DNA from: JAGPUQ01 sp050250395
GTDB taxonomy: Bacteria > Pseudomonadota > Gammaproteobacteria > Pseudomonadales > Porticoccaceae
Assembly (NCBI GenBank): GCA_050250395.1
Contig: JBFWOQ010000002.1
Span: 144,006 to 208,005 of the forward strand
Length of the DNA stretch: 64,000 nt
Direction: 5' to 3'
Shown here: positions 41,767-51,010 of the stretch, one piece after another
Layout: the number at the start of each line of letters is the position of its first letter
Position numbering within the stretch: the stretch's first letter is position 1
Position numbers and translations under genes: made by a program
Notes under the pieces: model-generated
Databases searched by the model: none
The model's input: the letters and a program-made list of their open reading frames with translations, nothing else
Told to the model about the DNA's origin: nothing

Positions 41767-43218
41767 ATGCGCTTTGTCGTCAAAGTGTCCCCCGAGATCA
41801 TCATCAAGAGCGCGCCGGTGCGTCGGCGCCTGATCCGGCAGCTGCGCCGCAATCTCCGCACACTGATCGCGCCCGTGACCGCGGGCGTGACCTTTGCGGG
41901 CGACTGGGATCGATTGGAGCTCAGCGGCACCGGGCTGGCGCCGGCGGACGTTCACCGGATCGCCGACCTGCTGGCGCGAACGCCGGGAATTTCCAGCTTT
42001 GCCCAGGTTGGACGGTACCCGCTTGGCGATTTCGACGACATGGCGGAGCACGTCTGGCGCTGTCATGGTGCGTCCCTGGCGGGGCGACGGTTCGTGGTGC
42101 GCGTCAAACGCACCGGGCGCCATGCATTCACGTCGCCCCAGGTCGAACGGGAAGTGGGCGGCAGATTGCTGGCGCGGGCGGAAGGCGCGTCGGTGTCGCT
42201 GGATCATCCCGAGATCACCGTTCGCCTCGAAATCGTTGCGGATCAGCTCTATGTCATCGAGTCCCGGCGGGCCGGGATCGGCGGGTTTCCCCTGGGTGAG
42301 CAGCCGCCGGTGCTGGCGCTCATGTCCGGGGGCTTCGATTCCACGGTCGCCAGTTACATGCTGCTGCGGCGCGGTCTGCGTACGCACTTCTGCTTTTTTA
42401 ATCTGGGCGGTCGCGCCCACGCGCTCGGGGTCAAGGAGGTCGCGCACTTCCTCTGGGAAAAATACAGTGCGAGTCACAGCGTCAAGTTCATCAGCGTGCC
42501 GTTTGAGGGCGTGGTGGCCGAGATACTGGCGCAGGTGGACGATTCGCAAATGGGTGTGGTGCTCAAGCGCATGATGTTGCGCGCGGCCACGGCGGTTGCC
42601 CGTGCCCGGGGGATCGATGCGCTGGTCACCGGTGAAAGCATTGCGCAGGTGTCCAGCCAGACCCTGCCCAATCTGGCGGTGATCGACGCGGTCACCGACA
42701 TGCTGGTGCTGCGGCCGCTGCTTGCCATGGACAAGCAGGACATCATCGGGATTGCCCGCGCCATCGGCACGGAGCCGTTCGCGGCCAGCATGCCGGAATA
42801 CTGCGGGGTGATCTCGGTGAAGCCGACCACTCATGCCCGCCGCGACCGCGTGGAGCACGCCGAGGCCCGGTTCGACTTCGACGTCCTGGAGCGGGCCATC
42901 GCAGCGCGTACGGAGGAAGACATCGAGTCGGTGATGGCGGGCGCGGTCGGTCACATCGCGGTGGAAACCTTCCAGGCGCCGCAGCCGGGTGTCACCATTC
43001 TGGATGTCCGCCATCCGGATCAGAGCGCCGAGCGCCCGTTGCGTGCGGGCAGCGTCCCGGTCGAAGTGGTGCCCTTTTACCGGTTGCAGCAATTCTTTGC
43101 CCAGGTGTCGCCGGAGACACCCTATCTGCTGTATTGCGACAAGGGAGTGATGAGCCGTCTCCATGCCGAACTGCTGGTCGAGCGCGGCTTTACCCGCGTC
43201 GCCGTCTACCGGCCCTGA
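41767..43218 (+). CDS. thiI: tRNA 4-thiouridine / thiazole sulfurtransferase ThiI
   Basis: Transfers sulfur to U8 of tRNA and, in enterics, to the thiazole of thiamine. The start is ATG 41767, 483 residues, like E. coli ThiI. Domains are an N-terminal ferredoxin-like/THUMP region (1-165), the PP-loop AANH domain with SGGFDSTVASY (187-192) and Cys346 in PEYCGVIS, and a C-terminal rhodanese domain with the persulfide Cys457 in YLLYCDKGVMS. The rhodanese tail is the gammaproteobacterial form. Confidence 0.95.
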   Translation: MRFVVKVSPEIIIKSAPVRRRLIRQLRRNLRTLIAPVTAGVTFAGDWDRLELSGTGLAPADVHRIADLLARTPGISSFAQVGRYPLGDFDDMAEHVWRCHGASLAGRRFVVRVKRTGRHAFTSPQVEREVGGRLLARAEGASVSLDHPEITVRLEIVADQLYVIESRRAGIGGFPLGEQPPVLALMSGGFDSTVASYMLLRRGLRTHFCFFNLGGRAHALGVKEVAHFLWEKYSASHSVKFISVPFEGVVAEILAQVDDSQMGVVLKRMMLRAATAVARARGIDALVTGESIAQVSSQTLPNLAVIDAVTDMLVLRPLLAMDKQDIIGIARAIGTEPFAASMPEYCGVISVKPTTHARRDRVEHAEARFDFDVLERAIAARTEEDIESVMAGAVGHIAVETFQAPQPGVTILDVRHPDQSAERPLRAGSVPVEVVPFYRLQQFFAQVSPETPYLLYCDKGVMSRLHAELLVERGFTRVAVYRP

Positions 43219-43258
43219 GGCGTCGCTCGCGGTCATTCTCCGGTAAAGCGCGTGCGCG

Positions 43259-43264
43259 TATAAT
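43259..43264 (+). promoter_or_regulatory. -10 box TATAAT upstream of typA
   Basis: A perfect TATAAT lies 28 bp before the typA ATG, in the 73-bp gap after thiI. The -35 position shows only a poor match (TTCTCC). Confidence 0.45.
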
Positions 43265-43291
43265 GCGCGCCCCTTTTCCCGGTATACCTCC

Positions 43292-45109
43292 ATGTCGGTC
43301 AGCAAGCTGCGCAACATTGCCATCGTCGCCCATGTCGACCATGGCAAGACCACGCTGGTCGATCGACTGCTGCAGCAGTCCGGGACCCTGGATCGCAAGA
43401 GTCAGGGCGCCGAGCGCCTGATGGACTCCAACGACCAGGAGCGCGAGCGGGGCATCACCATCCTCGCCAAGAATACCGCCATCCAGTGGCGCGATTACCG
43501 CATCAACATTGTCGATACCCCTGGCCACGCCGATTTCGGCGGCGAAGTGGAGCGCGTGCTGTCGATGGTCGACTCGGTGCTGCTGCTGGTGGATGCCGTC
43601 GATGGCCCCATGCCGCAGACCCGGTTTGTGACCGCCAAGGCGTTCGCCAGCGGCCTCAAGCCCATCCTGGTAGTGAACAAGATCGACCGCCCGGGGGCGC
43701 GCCCGGACTGGGTGGTCGACCAGGTGTTCGATCTGTTTCACCGTCTCGGCGCGACCGAAGAGCAGCTCGATTTTCCGGTGATTTACGCCTCCGCGCTCAC
43801 CGGGGTTGCCGGACTGGACTACAACCACCTGGCGCCCGACATGACGCCCCTGTTCGAGATGATCACGGAGCGCGTGCCCGCCCCGGTCGTGGATGAGACC
43901 GGACCGTTTCAGATGCAGATCTCCGCGCTCGACTACGACAGCTACGTCGGGGTGATCGGGATCGGACGCATCGCCCGCGGCGTGTTGACGCCGGGACAGT
44001 CCGTGGTCGTCGCGGCCGCGGAAGGCGGCCAGCGGCGCGCCCGCATCCTCGAGGTGAAGGGCTATCTGGGGTTGGCGCGCGTGGATACGGATCGCGCCAC
44101 CGCCGGGGACATCGTCTGCATCACCGGTATCGAGGGGCTCGGAATTTCCGACACCCTGTGCGATCCGGCCTGCGTGGAACCGCTCAAGCCGCTCGCGGTC
44201 GACGAACCCACCGTCAGCATGACGTTCCAGGTCAACGATTCGCCATTCGCTGGCCTGGACGGCAAATACGTCACTTCGCGCAACATCGGCGAGCGCCTGG
44301 AACAGGAACTGATCCACAACGTCGCCTTGCGCGTCGAGCCCGGCGATAGCCCGGATCGCTTTCGGGTGTCGGGACGCGGCGAGCTGCACCTTGCGGTGCT
44401 GATCGAGACCATGCGCCGCGAGGGTTACGAGCTCGGCGTTTCCCGGCCGGAAGTGATCCAGAAGGAAGTCGACGGCGAAATTCTGGAGCCTTTCGAGATG
44501 GTGGTCGCCGATGTCGAGGAGGTCCACCAGGGCGCCGTGATGGAGGAAATGGGGCGCCGCAAGGGCGACCTGCTCGACATGGTCCTCGACGGCCGTGGCC
44601 GGGTGCGGCTGGAGTACCGGGTGCCGTCGCGGGGCATGATCGGGTTTCGCAACGAATTTCTCACCCTGACCTCGGGTAGCGGCATCCTCACCAGCACCTT
44701 CGACCGCTACGACCGGATCAAGCCCGGTGTGGCGGGAGCGCGCCAGAACGGGGTGCTGGTGTCCATGATTCGCGGCAAGACGCTCGCCTATGCCCTCTAC
44801 AACCTGCAAGAGCGCGGGCGTCTGTTTTTGGGGCACGGCGAAGACGTGTATGAAGGCCAGTTGATCGGCATTCATTCGCGCGGCAATGATTTGCCCGTGA
44901 ACCCCACCAAAGGCAAGCAGCTCACCAACATCCGCGCCGCCGGCACCGACGAGGCTCTGGTCCTGACGCCGCCGATCCGGTTTACGCTGGAGCAGGCACT
45001 GGAATTCATCGCCGAGGACGAGTTGGTCGAGGTGACGCCGCACCACATCCGCCTGCGCAAGAAGCTGTTGCGGGAACAGGAGCGCAAGCGCGGCAAAGCC
45101 GCTTCCTGA
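43292..45109 (+). CDS. typA: Translational GTPase TypA/BipA
   Basis: Ribosome-associated GTPase related to EF-G and LepA, involved in 50S assembly and stress growth. The 605 residues show G1 AHVDHGKTT (12-20), RERGITILAKNTAI, G3 DTPGHADFGGEVERVL and G4 VVNKIDRP. The later domains include PSRGMIGFRNEFLT and the C-terminal LTPPIRFTLEQALEFI with VEVTPHHIRLRKK, specific to TypA. It has its own likely promoter. Confidence 0.97.
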   Translation: MSVSKLRNIAIVAHVDHGKTTLVDRLLQQSGTLDRKSQGAERLMDSNDQERERGITILAKNTAIQWRDYRINIVDTPGHADFGGEVERVLSMVDSVLLLVDAVDGPMPQTRFVTAKAFASGLKPILVVNKIDRPGARPDWVVDQVFDLFHRLGATEEQLDFPVIYASALTGVAGLDYNHLAPDMTPLFEMITERVPAPVVDETGPFQMQISALDYDSYVGVIGIGRIARGVLTPGQSVVVAAAEGGQRRARILEVKGYLGLARVDTDRATAGDIVCITGIEGLGISDTLCDPACVEPLKPLAVDEPTVSMTFQVNDSPFAGLDGKYVTSRNIGERLEQELIHNVALRVEPGDSPDRFRVSGRGELHLAVLIETMRREGYELGVSRPEVIQKEVDGEILEPFEMVVADVEEVHQGAVMEEMGRRKGDLLDMVLDGRGRVRLEYRVPSRGMIGFRNEFLTLTSGSGILTSTFDRYDRIKPGVAGARQNGVLVSMIRGKTLAYALYNLQERGRLFLGHGEDVYEGQLIGIHSRGNDLPVNPTKGKQLTNIRAAGTDEALVLTPPIRFTLEQALEFIAEDELVEVTPHHIRLRKKLLREQERKRGKAAS

Positions 45110-45207
45110 TCATCGGGCTACCGCCGGTCGGCGATTTTGGACCGTTGGTCGGGTAAGGTTGCCGCTTCCCCGAGCGAAGCATATGGTTTTGTGACGCAAG
45201 TCTCGGA

Positions 45208-45783
45208 ATGGCCATCATGGATGAAGCAAACGGCAACCACCGACGCGACTTTTATTTTGATGCGCAACTGGGACTCTGGCGCTCAACGGGCTTGGTTACC
45301 TGGGGATTGGCGCTGTTCGCGATCTTCAGTCTGGCGATGGGCCTGCTGGACTTCTTCCAGGGTGACCTGCTGCTGGCGGGGGTGCTCTTCACTTGCTCAG
45401 CCGTCTCCTTCGCGGGTCTGGTGGTAGCCCAGGTGGTGGGTTATCACACGGGCGCCAAGTGGTATTTCGTCGTGCCAATCCTGGGATTGTTCTTCGTGCT
45501 CGTGCTGCACGGGGGTGTCGCACAGACCGGTCTGTACTGGTGCCTCGCCTTCACGCCCGGACTGCTCTATCTGCTGGGCTATTTTTGGGGCGCGGTGCTG
45601 TGGGTGCTGATGGTCGCCCTGCTGGCTCTGATTTTCGCCGCCGACGTCTCGCCGTTCCCGGGTGGGCACTACAGCGCGGTGATGGAAGGCCGCTTTCTGC
45701 TGGCGTTCATTGGTCTTGGGCTTTACAGCCTGGGACAGGATTACGCGCTCACCCGCGCCGGGTGGTATCCCGGCCGGCCCTGA
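45208..45783 (+). CDS. Hypothetical membrane protein, orphan sensor-like domain
   Basis: 191 residues with about five or six hydrophobic helices (roughly 27-49, 53-78, 85-103, 108-146, 160-178). The segment HGGVAQTGLYWCLAFTPGLLYLLGYFWG resembles, in shorter pieces such as GLYWCLAFTP, the N-terminal membrane sensor part of some diguanylate cyclases. Here the protein stops after the membrane region and no GGDEF or kinase domain follows. Its last 35 bp overlap the convergent tag gene. Function is unknown, and the sensor resemblance is from memory of family patterns. Confidence 0.7.
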   Translation: MAIMDEANGNHRRDFYFDAQLGLWRSTGLVTWGLALFAIFSLAMGLLDFFQGDLLLAGVLFTCSAVSFAGLVVAQVVGYHTGAKWYFVVPILGLFFVLVLHGGVAQTGLYWCLAFTPGLLYLLGYFWGAVLWVLMVALLALIFAADVSPFPGGHYSAVMEGRFLLAFIGLGLYSLGQDYALTRAGWYPGRP

Positions 45784-46384
45784 CGTTGCCTCCCTTGACA
45801 ATGATCCGATCGCCCCCGCACTCAGGGTGGCGGAAACAGCTCACCAGGCGATCGTTCACCATGCCGGTTGCCTGCATATGGGCATAGCAGATGGTGGAAC
45901 CGAAAAACCGGAATCCCAGGCGATGCATGTCCTTGCCGATGCGGTCCGACAGCGGCGTGGTCGCCGGCACTTCGGCGTGACTGCGCCAACGATTCTGAAG
46001 CGGACGGTCGCCAATGAATCCCCAGAGGTAGGCGGCGAAGCTGCCGTGCTGCTCCTGTAGTGCCAGGAACCGCCGGGCGTTGCCGATCGCCGCCACGATC
46101 TTCCGCCGGTTGCGCACGATCCCCGGATCCGCCAACAGACGCTCCACGCTGCGCCGATTGAAGCGCGCCACGCGCTCGGCGTCGAAGTCCGCAAAGGCGC
46201 GGCGGTAGTTTTCGCGTTTGCGCAGAATGGTGATCCAGGACAGTCCCGCCTGGGCGCCCTCGAGAATCAGAAACTCGAACAACTGGCGATCGTCCCGGCA
46301 GGGCACTCCCCATTCGGTGTCGTGATAGTGCGCGTAGAGCGCATCGCCCGCCGCCCAGGGACAGCGTTGCAGCGCGGGCGTCAT
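45749..46384 (-). CDS. tag: DNA-3-methyladenine glycosylase I
   Basis: Base-excision repair glycosylase for 3-methyladenine, 211 residues. Motifs are RCPWAAGD near the N-terminus (zinc Cys8), YHDTEWGVP, FEFLILEGAQAGLSWITIL with the catalytic Glu, and the C-terminal zinc region FGSTICYAHMQATGMVNDR then CFRH. Tail residues after CFRHPE (GGDRIIVKGG and on) extend the family length. Its start overlaps the upstream unknown gene by 4 bp (ATGA). Confidence 0.94.
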   Translation of the reverse strand: MTPALQRCPWAAGDALYAHYHDTEWGVPCRDDRQLFEFLILEGAQAGLSWITILRKRENYRRAFADFDAERVARFNRRSVERLLADPGIVRNRRKIVAAIGNARRFLALQEQHGSFAAYLWGFIGDRPLQNRWRSHAEVPATTPLSDRIGKDMHRLGFRFFGSTICYAHMQATGMVNDRLVSCFRHPECGGDRIIVKGGNVRAGRDTTRRG

Positions 46385-47187
46385 CGCCGCACCTCAAAGC
46401 CTGCCACCAGCGCCAGGCTTTCCCGGCGCAGACGCGCCCCGTCGTCGCGGTGCGCGGCGGCAAAATAGAGCTCTATCGTCACATCGGCGCTGAAGGCAAA
46501 CCGTAGCAGGCAATGGTCGAAGAGGGCGCGCCGGCGCGCCAGCTCCGGGTCCAGGCAATAAAGCATGTCGGCCGCCGCGACGCCGCTCGCGGAGCGGTCA
46601 CCCATGGCTACGCGCACATAGCCCGGCGGGACGGCAGGCGCCGCCGGCGGGGTGCCCAGCAGTGTGATGCGGAGAATTTCCGGCGACGCGGTCGCCAGAA
46701 AAGCACCGATGCGGTGGGGCCGGATGGGCGCAAGATCGTCGATATCCACCTTGAGCCGGGCGGTATTGGCATCGACCTTGGCGCATTGGCGGGCGTCGGA
46801 CAAATAGGTACAGGGGATGCGGAACAGCCAGCCGCCGATCACCACGGGCACCGGACGGGTATCGAAGGTACGGATCACGCCAAAACCCATGCCGGGGTAG
46901 GTCTGCTCGGCCCAGGCGTCGAGGGGCACCAGGTTGCGCGGCGGCAGTGCCCTGAACATGCGAGCGGCGTAGTAGAGCCTGCGCAACCGATCGTCCGCCA
47001 TTCCCGCGTCCTCGGGAGTGGCGAGCCCGCAGGTCACCAGCACCCACTCGGTGCCAGCCGCCAGCCAGGAAAAAATCTGCTCGCGCTGGCTCAGGTAACC
47101 GGCGACAGCGAGCGCCGATGCCCCAGCGAACAGCAGCCAGCGCACTGTGGTGCGCCAGGGTCCGCCGGTGGTTGCGGGATGCGTCAT
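46381..47187 (-). CDS. Hypothetical protein with N-terminal membrane anchor
   Basis: 268 residues, not recognised. One hydrophobic segment near the N-terminus (about 14-30, WLLFAGASALAVAGYL) suggests an inner-membrane anchor with a periplasmic body. Paired Cys residues occur in IPCTYLSDARQCAK and in YCLDPEL...HCLL, compatible with disulfides. A segment GMGFGVIRTFDTRPVPVVIGG looks like folded beta structure. It overlaps tag by 4 bp, so they are cotranscribed. Confidence 0.75.
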   Translation of the reverse strand: MTHPATTGGPWRTTVRWLLFAGASALAVAGYLSQREQIFSWLAAGTEWVLVTCGLATPEDAGMADDRLRRLYYAARMFRALPPRNLVPLDAWAEQTYPGMGFGVIRTFDTRPVPVVIGGWLFRIPCTYLSDARQCAKVDANTARLKVDIDDLAPIRPHRIGAFLATASPEILRITLLGTPPAAPAVPPGYVRVAMGDRSASGVAAADMLYCLDPELARRRALFDHCLLRFAFSADVTIELYFAAAHRDDGARLRRESLALVAGFEVRR

Positions 47188-47235
47188 GAACTATGCCCAC
47201 GGTGTGTAGGTTTCGGCACATTTACCGGCCGGCGC

Positions 47236-47255
47236 ATTCCCCCGCACGCGGGAAT
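47236..47255. repeat. dRS3-like 20-bp palindrome
   Basis: ATTCCC, 8 bp, GGGAAT. This is the form of the short dispersed repeat called dRS3 in Neisseria; similar ATTCCC/GGGAAT palindromes occur in other proteobacteria. It stands in the gap before the SCO1-like gene. Confidence 0.5.
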
Positions 47256-47438
47256 CCAACACCGGCGCGCCGACAGTCGCTGGATTTTCGGGCGTGACAT
47301 TGCGTTGCTGGTACGTCGCATGACTCGGGTCTGAGGGGCGGTAGCGCCCGCTCCCAGGCGGGCCTGCTGGTACTATAACCGCTTGCGAACACAGCACGGC
47401 GCCGCCGTCCTGGCATGCACTGCGACCGGGAGACCAAC

Positions 47439-48044
47439 ATGAGCTTGCGCAGAAAGCTATTGCTCGGCGTTGCCGTCGTCGTGCTGTCCGCCGGCGGCGC
47501 GCTGGTGGATTACCTGATTCAGCTCAAGCGCAGCGAGGGACTGGTTCCGCCGGGTACCGAGGCGCGGATCGGGGGGCGGTTCGCGCTGGTGGACGCCACC
47601 GGCCGCGCGGTAACCGAGGCCGATTTCGCCGATCGCCACCAACTGATTTTCTTTGGTTTCACCCACTGCCCGGATGTCTGTCCGACCACGCTGGCGCGCA
47701 TGTCGGTGATCCTGCGCGCGCTGGGTCCAGCGGCCGACCAGCTCTACCCGCTGTTCGTCACCGTCGATCCGGAGCGCGACACGCCCGAGCGGTTGCGCGA
47801 CTACGGCCGCCTGTTCGACCCGCGCATCATTTATCTCACCGGCGCGCCCGAACAGATCGCGGCGGTACTCGAAGCCTGGCGCGTGAGTCGCTCGAAAACG
47901 GCGGTGGGCGACGACGACTATTCCCTGAACCACAGCGCCGTGCTGTACCTGATGACCCCGGCGGGCGCGCTGGCCGAATCTTTCCGCTGGGATACTCCGG
48001 AGCAGGATATCGCGGCCGCCATTCGCGCCCGACTGTCGGATTGA
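47439..48044 (+). CDS. SCO1/SenC-family copper chaperone-like protein
   Basis: Membrane-anchored thioredoxin-fold protein, usually supplying copper to the CuA centre of cytochrome oxidase. The start is ATG 47439, 9 bp after GGGAG, giving 201 residues. An N-terminal helix (about 7-24) anchors it facing the periplasm. The copper-binding CxxxC is FTHCPDVCPTT (Cys77, Cys81) and the distal His is in DYSLNHSAVLYL. No oxidase genes are nearby. Instead a YbhGFSR-type exporter follows 171 bp downstream. Confidence 0.92.
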   Translation: MSLRRKLLLGVAVVVLSAGGALVDYLIQLKRSEGLVPPGTEARIGGRFALVDATGRAVTEADFADRHQLIFFGFTHCPDVCPTTLARMSVILRALGPAADQLYPLFVTVDPERDTPERLRDYGRLFDPRIIYLTGAPEQIAAVLEAWRVSRSKTAVGDDDYSLNHSAVLYLMTPAGALAESFRWDTPEQDIAAAIRARLSD

Positions 48045-48215
48045 CCGCCGGGAAGCGGGTCTCTATGCTTCAGGCAGTGCTTGCAGTACCCCGGCGGTCG
48101 AGACCGGGGATCGCGCATCCCGCTATCCGATATCCCTTCTTGCCTGAGGGCAAGCAACGCTCCTTCTCCCGCGCGTATCCGATGCTGCGGGCGGGGCTCC
48201 GTGAGGACAGGCGCA

Positions 48216-49172
48216 ATGAAAAGCTGGGTTTTGACCATCCTGATCGCCGGGCTGATTGCGGCGGGCTCGTACTTTTTTTACATCAATACACTGCCGCCGA
48301 AACTCGAGACCGGACTGCTCTACGGCAATGGCCACGTCGAGGGCACCGAGGTTAGCATCAGCGCCGAGGTCACCGGCCGCGTGCTCGCCAGCAACCTGGT
48401 GGAAGGCCAGCCTGTAGCCAGGGGTTCGCTGCTGGTGGAACTCGACGCCAGCGATCAGAACGCCCAGTTGGCCACCGCCGAAGCCGAGATCAAGGCGCTG
48501 ACGTTTCAGCAGGGGCGCATTCGCGAGCAGCTCGCCACGGCCAATGACCTGCTGGAAACCGCCGGCCGCGAACTGGTACGACACCAGGCCCTGCGCAAGA
48601 CGGGTGTGGTCACCGAACAGAAGCTGGATCAAATCGCTTCGACACAGCGCGAAACCCTCGGCCAGGTGCGCGCGTTGCGCGCGCAGCTTGAGGAAAACAG
48701 CGCCCGCATCGAGCAGGCCCGCCACCAGGCCGAATATCTCCGCATCCAGGCCGCCAAGGCCCGGATCTACGCCCCCCTGGATGCCACGGTGCTGTCCAAG
48801 GGCATCGAAGTCGGCGAACTCGCCGAGCCGGGCCGCAACATCGCCGTTCTGGTGGACATGAACGATCTCGAACTCAAGGTCTACCTGCCGGAGGCGGTGA
48901 TCGGCAACATCAAGCTCAACGATCCGGCGCGGGTGCGGGTCAGTGCATTCCCCGACCGTTATTTCGAGGCGCGCGTAAAGCGCGTGGAGCAGCGTGCGCA
49001 GTTCACGCCCCGGGACATCAACATGCCCGAGGAGCGGGTGCGCATGGTGTTTGGCGTAGTGCTGGCGCTCGCCAACCCCGATGGTCACCTGAAACCCGGC
49101 ATGCCGGTTGATACCTGGATTCGTTGGGATGCCGGCCGCGAATGGCCCGAACACCTCGTGGTGCCGCGCTGA
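48216..49172 (+). CDS. ybhG: Membrane-fusion protein (HlyD/YbhG family)
   Basis: Periplasmic adaptor of an ABC exporter. The start is ATG 48216 after GAGGAC, 318 residues. An N-terminal helix (about 4-22) acts as anchor. The biotinyl-lipoyl halves are GHVEGTEVSISAEVTGRV and ARIYAPLDATVLSKGIEVGE, flanking a helical hairpin (about 85-170) rich in Gln, Glu and Arg. A beta-barrel with FPDRYFEARVKRV follows. It is the first gene of the ybhGFSR-like operon, 23 bp before the ATPase gene. Confidence 0.9.
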   Translation: MKSWVLTILIAGLIAAGSYFFYINTLPPKLETGLLYGNGHVEGTEVSISAEVTGRVLASNLVEGQPVARGSLLVELDASDQNAQLATAEAEIKALTFQQGRIREQLATANDLLETAGRELVRHQALRKTGVVTEQKLDQIASTQRETLGQVRALRAQLEENSARIEQARHQAEYLRIQAAKARIYAPLDATVLSKGIEVGELAEPGRNIAVLVDMNDLELKVYLPEAVIGNIKLNDPARVRVSAFPDRYFEARVKRVEQRAQFTPRDINMPEERVRMVFGVVLALANPDGHLKPGMPVDTWIRWDAGREWPEHLVVPR

Positions 49173-49195
49173 GCCGCGCCGCGGAGGGAGTGGCT

Positions 49196-51010
49196 GTGAC
49201 TCTGATCGAACCCTTGATCACCCCCGAACCGGGAGAGTTGGGCGTTCGGGCTGGAAGTGCGTCGGGGCGCGCGGTGGTGATCGAAACCACTAACCTCGGT
49301 CGCGCGTTTCGCGGCAGGATGGTGCTGCGCAACGTCGATATCCAGGTTCACGAGAGCGAGATTTTCGGCCTGCTGGGGCCGGACGGCGCCGGCAAGACCA
49401 CGCTGATGCAGTTGATGGCGGCGATTCTCGATCCCACCGAGGGCCGTTGCGCGGTGCTCGGGCGCGACTCGGTCAAGGATGCCTACTGGATCAACTCCCA
49501 CATCGGCTACATGTTTCAGGGTTTCACCCTGTACGACAAATTGTCGATCGCCGAGAACATGCAGTTTTCGGCCGATATTCGCGGGCTGTCGCGGGAGCTT
49601 TACCAGGAGCGCCAGGAGCGTCTGCTGCGCATGGCGGGTCTGCTGCGCTTCCTCGATCGTCCGGCGGGCAAACTTTCCGGCGGGATGCGCAAGAAACTTT
49701 CGCTCTGCACCAATCTGATCCACGAGCCGCGACTGCTGTTGCTCGACGAGCTCAGTCTCGGCGTCGATCCGGCGTCGCGCCGGGAATTGTGGGACATGCT
49801 GCATGCGTTCCGCGAAGGCGGTGTGACCGTCGTGGTGAGCACACCCTACATGGACGAAGCCACCCACTGCGATCGCCTGGCGTTTCTCCACGAGGGCGTC
49901 GTGCTTGCGGTGGACCGTCAAGAGGCGCTGCGCGCGCGCTGCGCGGGGCGAGTGTACGAGTTGCTGCACCCCCCGAACCGCGGGCGGGCGCACAATCTGC
50001 TGGTCGAGCATCCGGAAGTCGTCAGCATCCGCCATCTCGCCGAAAGCGTGCATTTTCAGGTGCGCACGCCCGCGCGGCTGGACCCGGACCTGGTTGCCGC
50101 ACTGGGGGATGGCGGCGGCGATATCGAACCGGTCGAGCCCGGTCTCGACGATGCCTACATCCTGCTCGGTGGCGGCGAGAAGGGCGCGGCCTACGCCCGT
50201 CCGCCGCCGCAGATCACGTTGTCGCCGCGATTGCCCGAGCGCGGCCTGATCCGCACCGCGGCCATGCGGGTGCAGTTCGGCGACTTCGTCGCCAACGACG
50301 ACGTGACGCTGGAAATCCGCCCCGGTGAGGTGTTCGGTTTTCTGGGCGCCAACGGCGCCGGCAAGACCACCTTTATCCGTACCCTCTGTGGCCTGCAACG
50401 GTTGACGTCGGGAAATGCCTGGATCGGTGGCGTCAGCATCCGCGACCAGCCTCAGTTGCTGCGCGACCACATCGGTTACATGTCCCAGCGGTTTTCGCTG
50501 TATCCGGACCTCACCGTGGGTGAGAATCTGGCGTTCTTCTCCGGCGTTTACGGGCTGCGCGGCAAGGACCGCAAGCTCGCGAAGGACTGGGCCATCGAGG
50601 TCACCGATCTGCGCGATGTCATGGATGGACTGGTGTCGCAGATGTCCGGCGCGCTCAATCAGCGGTTGGCGCTCGCCTGCGCGATCATGCACCAGCCCGA
50701 GGTGGTGTTCCTGGACGAGCCCACGTCCGGCGTGAGTCCGGCTGCCCGCTACAAGTTCTGGCAGCTGATCCAGACGCTTGCCGAAGTCGGCACCACCATT
50801 TTCGTTACCACCCATTACATGGAAGAAGCCAACTACTGCCACCGCCTGGGCCTCATGCACCTGGGGCGCCTGATCGGCATTGGCCCGGCAGCCGAACTCG
50901 CCGCCGCGCTACCGGCGGGAACCGAAGCGAGTACCATTGAAGACATGTTCCTCGCCTACATCCGTATCGAGGATCAGCGGCTGGCCCACCTCAAGGTATC
51001 CGCACCATGA
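49196..51010 (+). CDS. ybhF: ABC exporter ATPase with two nucleotide-binding domains (YbhF family)
   Basis: Fused double ATPase of 604 residues. The start is GTG 49196, 9 bp after GGAGG; the GTG at 49190 is too close. The first domain has GPDGAGKTT, LSGGMRKKLSL, LLLLDELSLGVDP and STPYMDEATH, in which the switch His is Pro. The second has GANGAGKTT, MSGALNQRLAL in place of LSGGQ, VVFLDEPTSGVSP and TTHYMEEANY with the His present. Such asymmetry fits one functional ATP site. It overlaps the permease gene by 4 bp. Confidence 0.92.
   Translation: MTLIEPLITPEPGELGVRAGSASGRAVVIETTNLGRAFRGRMVLRNVDIQVHESEIFGLLGPDGAGKTTLMQLMAAILDPTEGRCAVLGRDSVKDAYWINSHIGYMFQGFTLYDKLSIAENMQFSADIRGLSRELYQERQERLLRMAGLLRFLDRPAGKLSGGMRKKLSLCTNLIHEPRLLLLDELSLGVDPASRRELWDMLHAFREGGVTVVVSTPYMDEATHCDRLAFLHEGVVLAVDRQEALRARCAGRVYELLHPPNRGRAHNLLVEHPEVVSIRHLAESVHFQVRTPARLDPDLVAALGDGGGDIEPVEPGLDDAYILLGGGEKGAAYARPPPQITLSPRLPERGLIRTAAMRVQFGDFVANDDVTLEIRPGEVFGFLGANGAGKTTFIRTLCGLQRLTSGNAWIGGVSIRDQPQLLRDHIGYMSQRFSLYPDLTVGENLAFFSGVYGLRGKDRKLAKDWAIEVTDLRDVMDGLVSQMSGALNQRLALACAIMHQPEVVFLDEPTSGVSPAARYKFWQLIQTLAEVGTTIFVTTHYMEEANYCHRLGLMHLGRLIGIGPAAELAAALPAGTEASTIEDMFLAYIRIEDQRLAHLKVSAP

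Noticed and set aside
43190..45046. A 618-codon minus-strand frame opposite typA
   Set aside because: Antisense of typA; composition and lack of motifs indicate chance openness.
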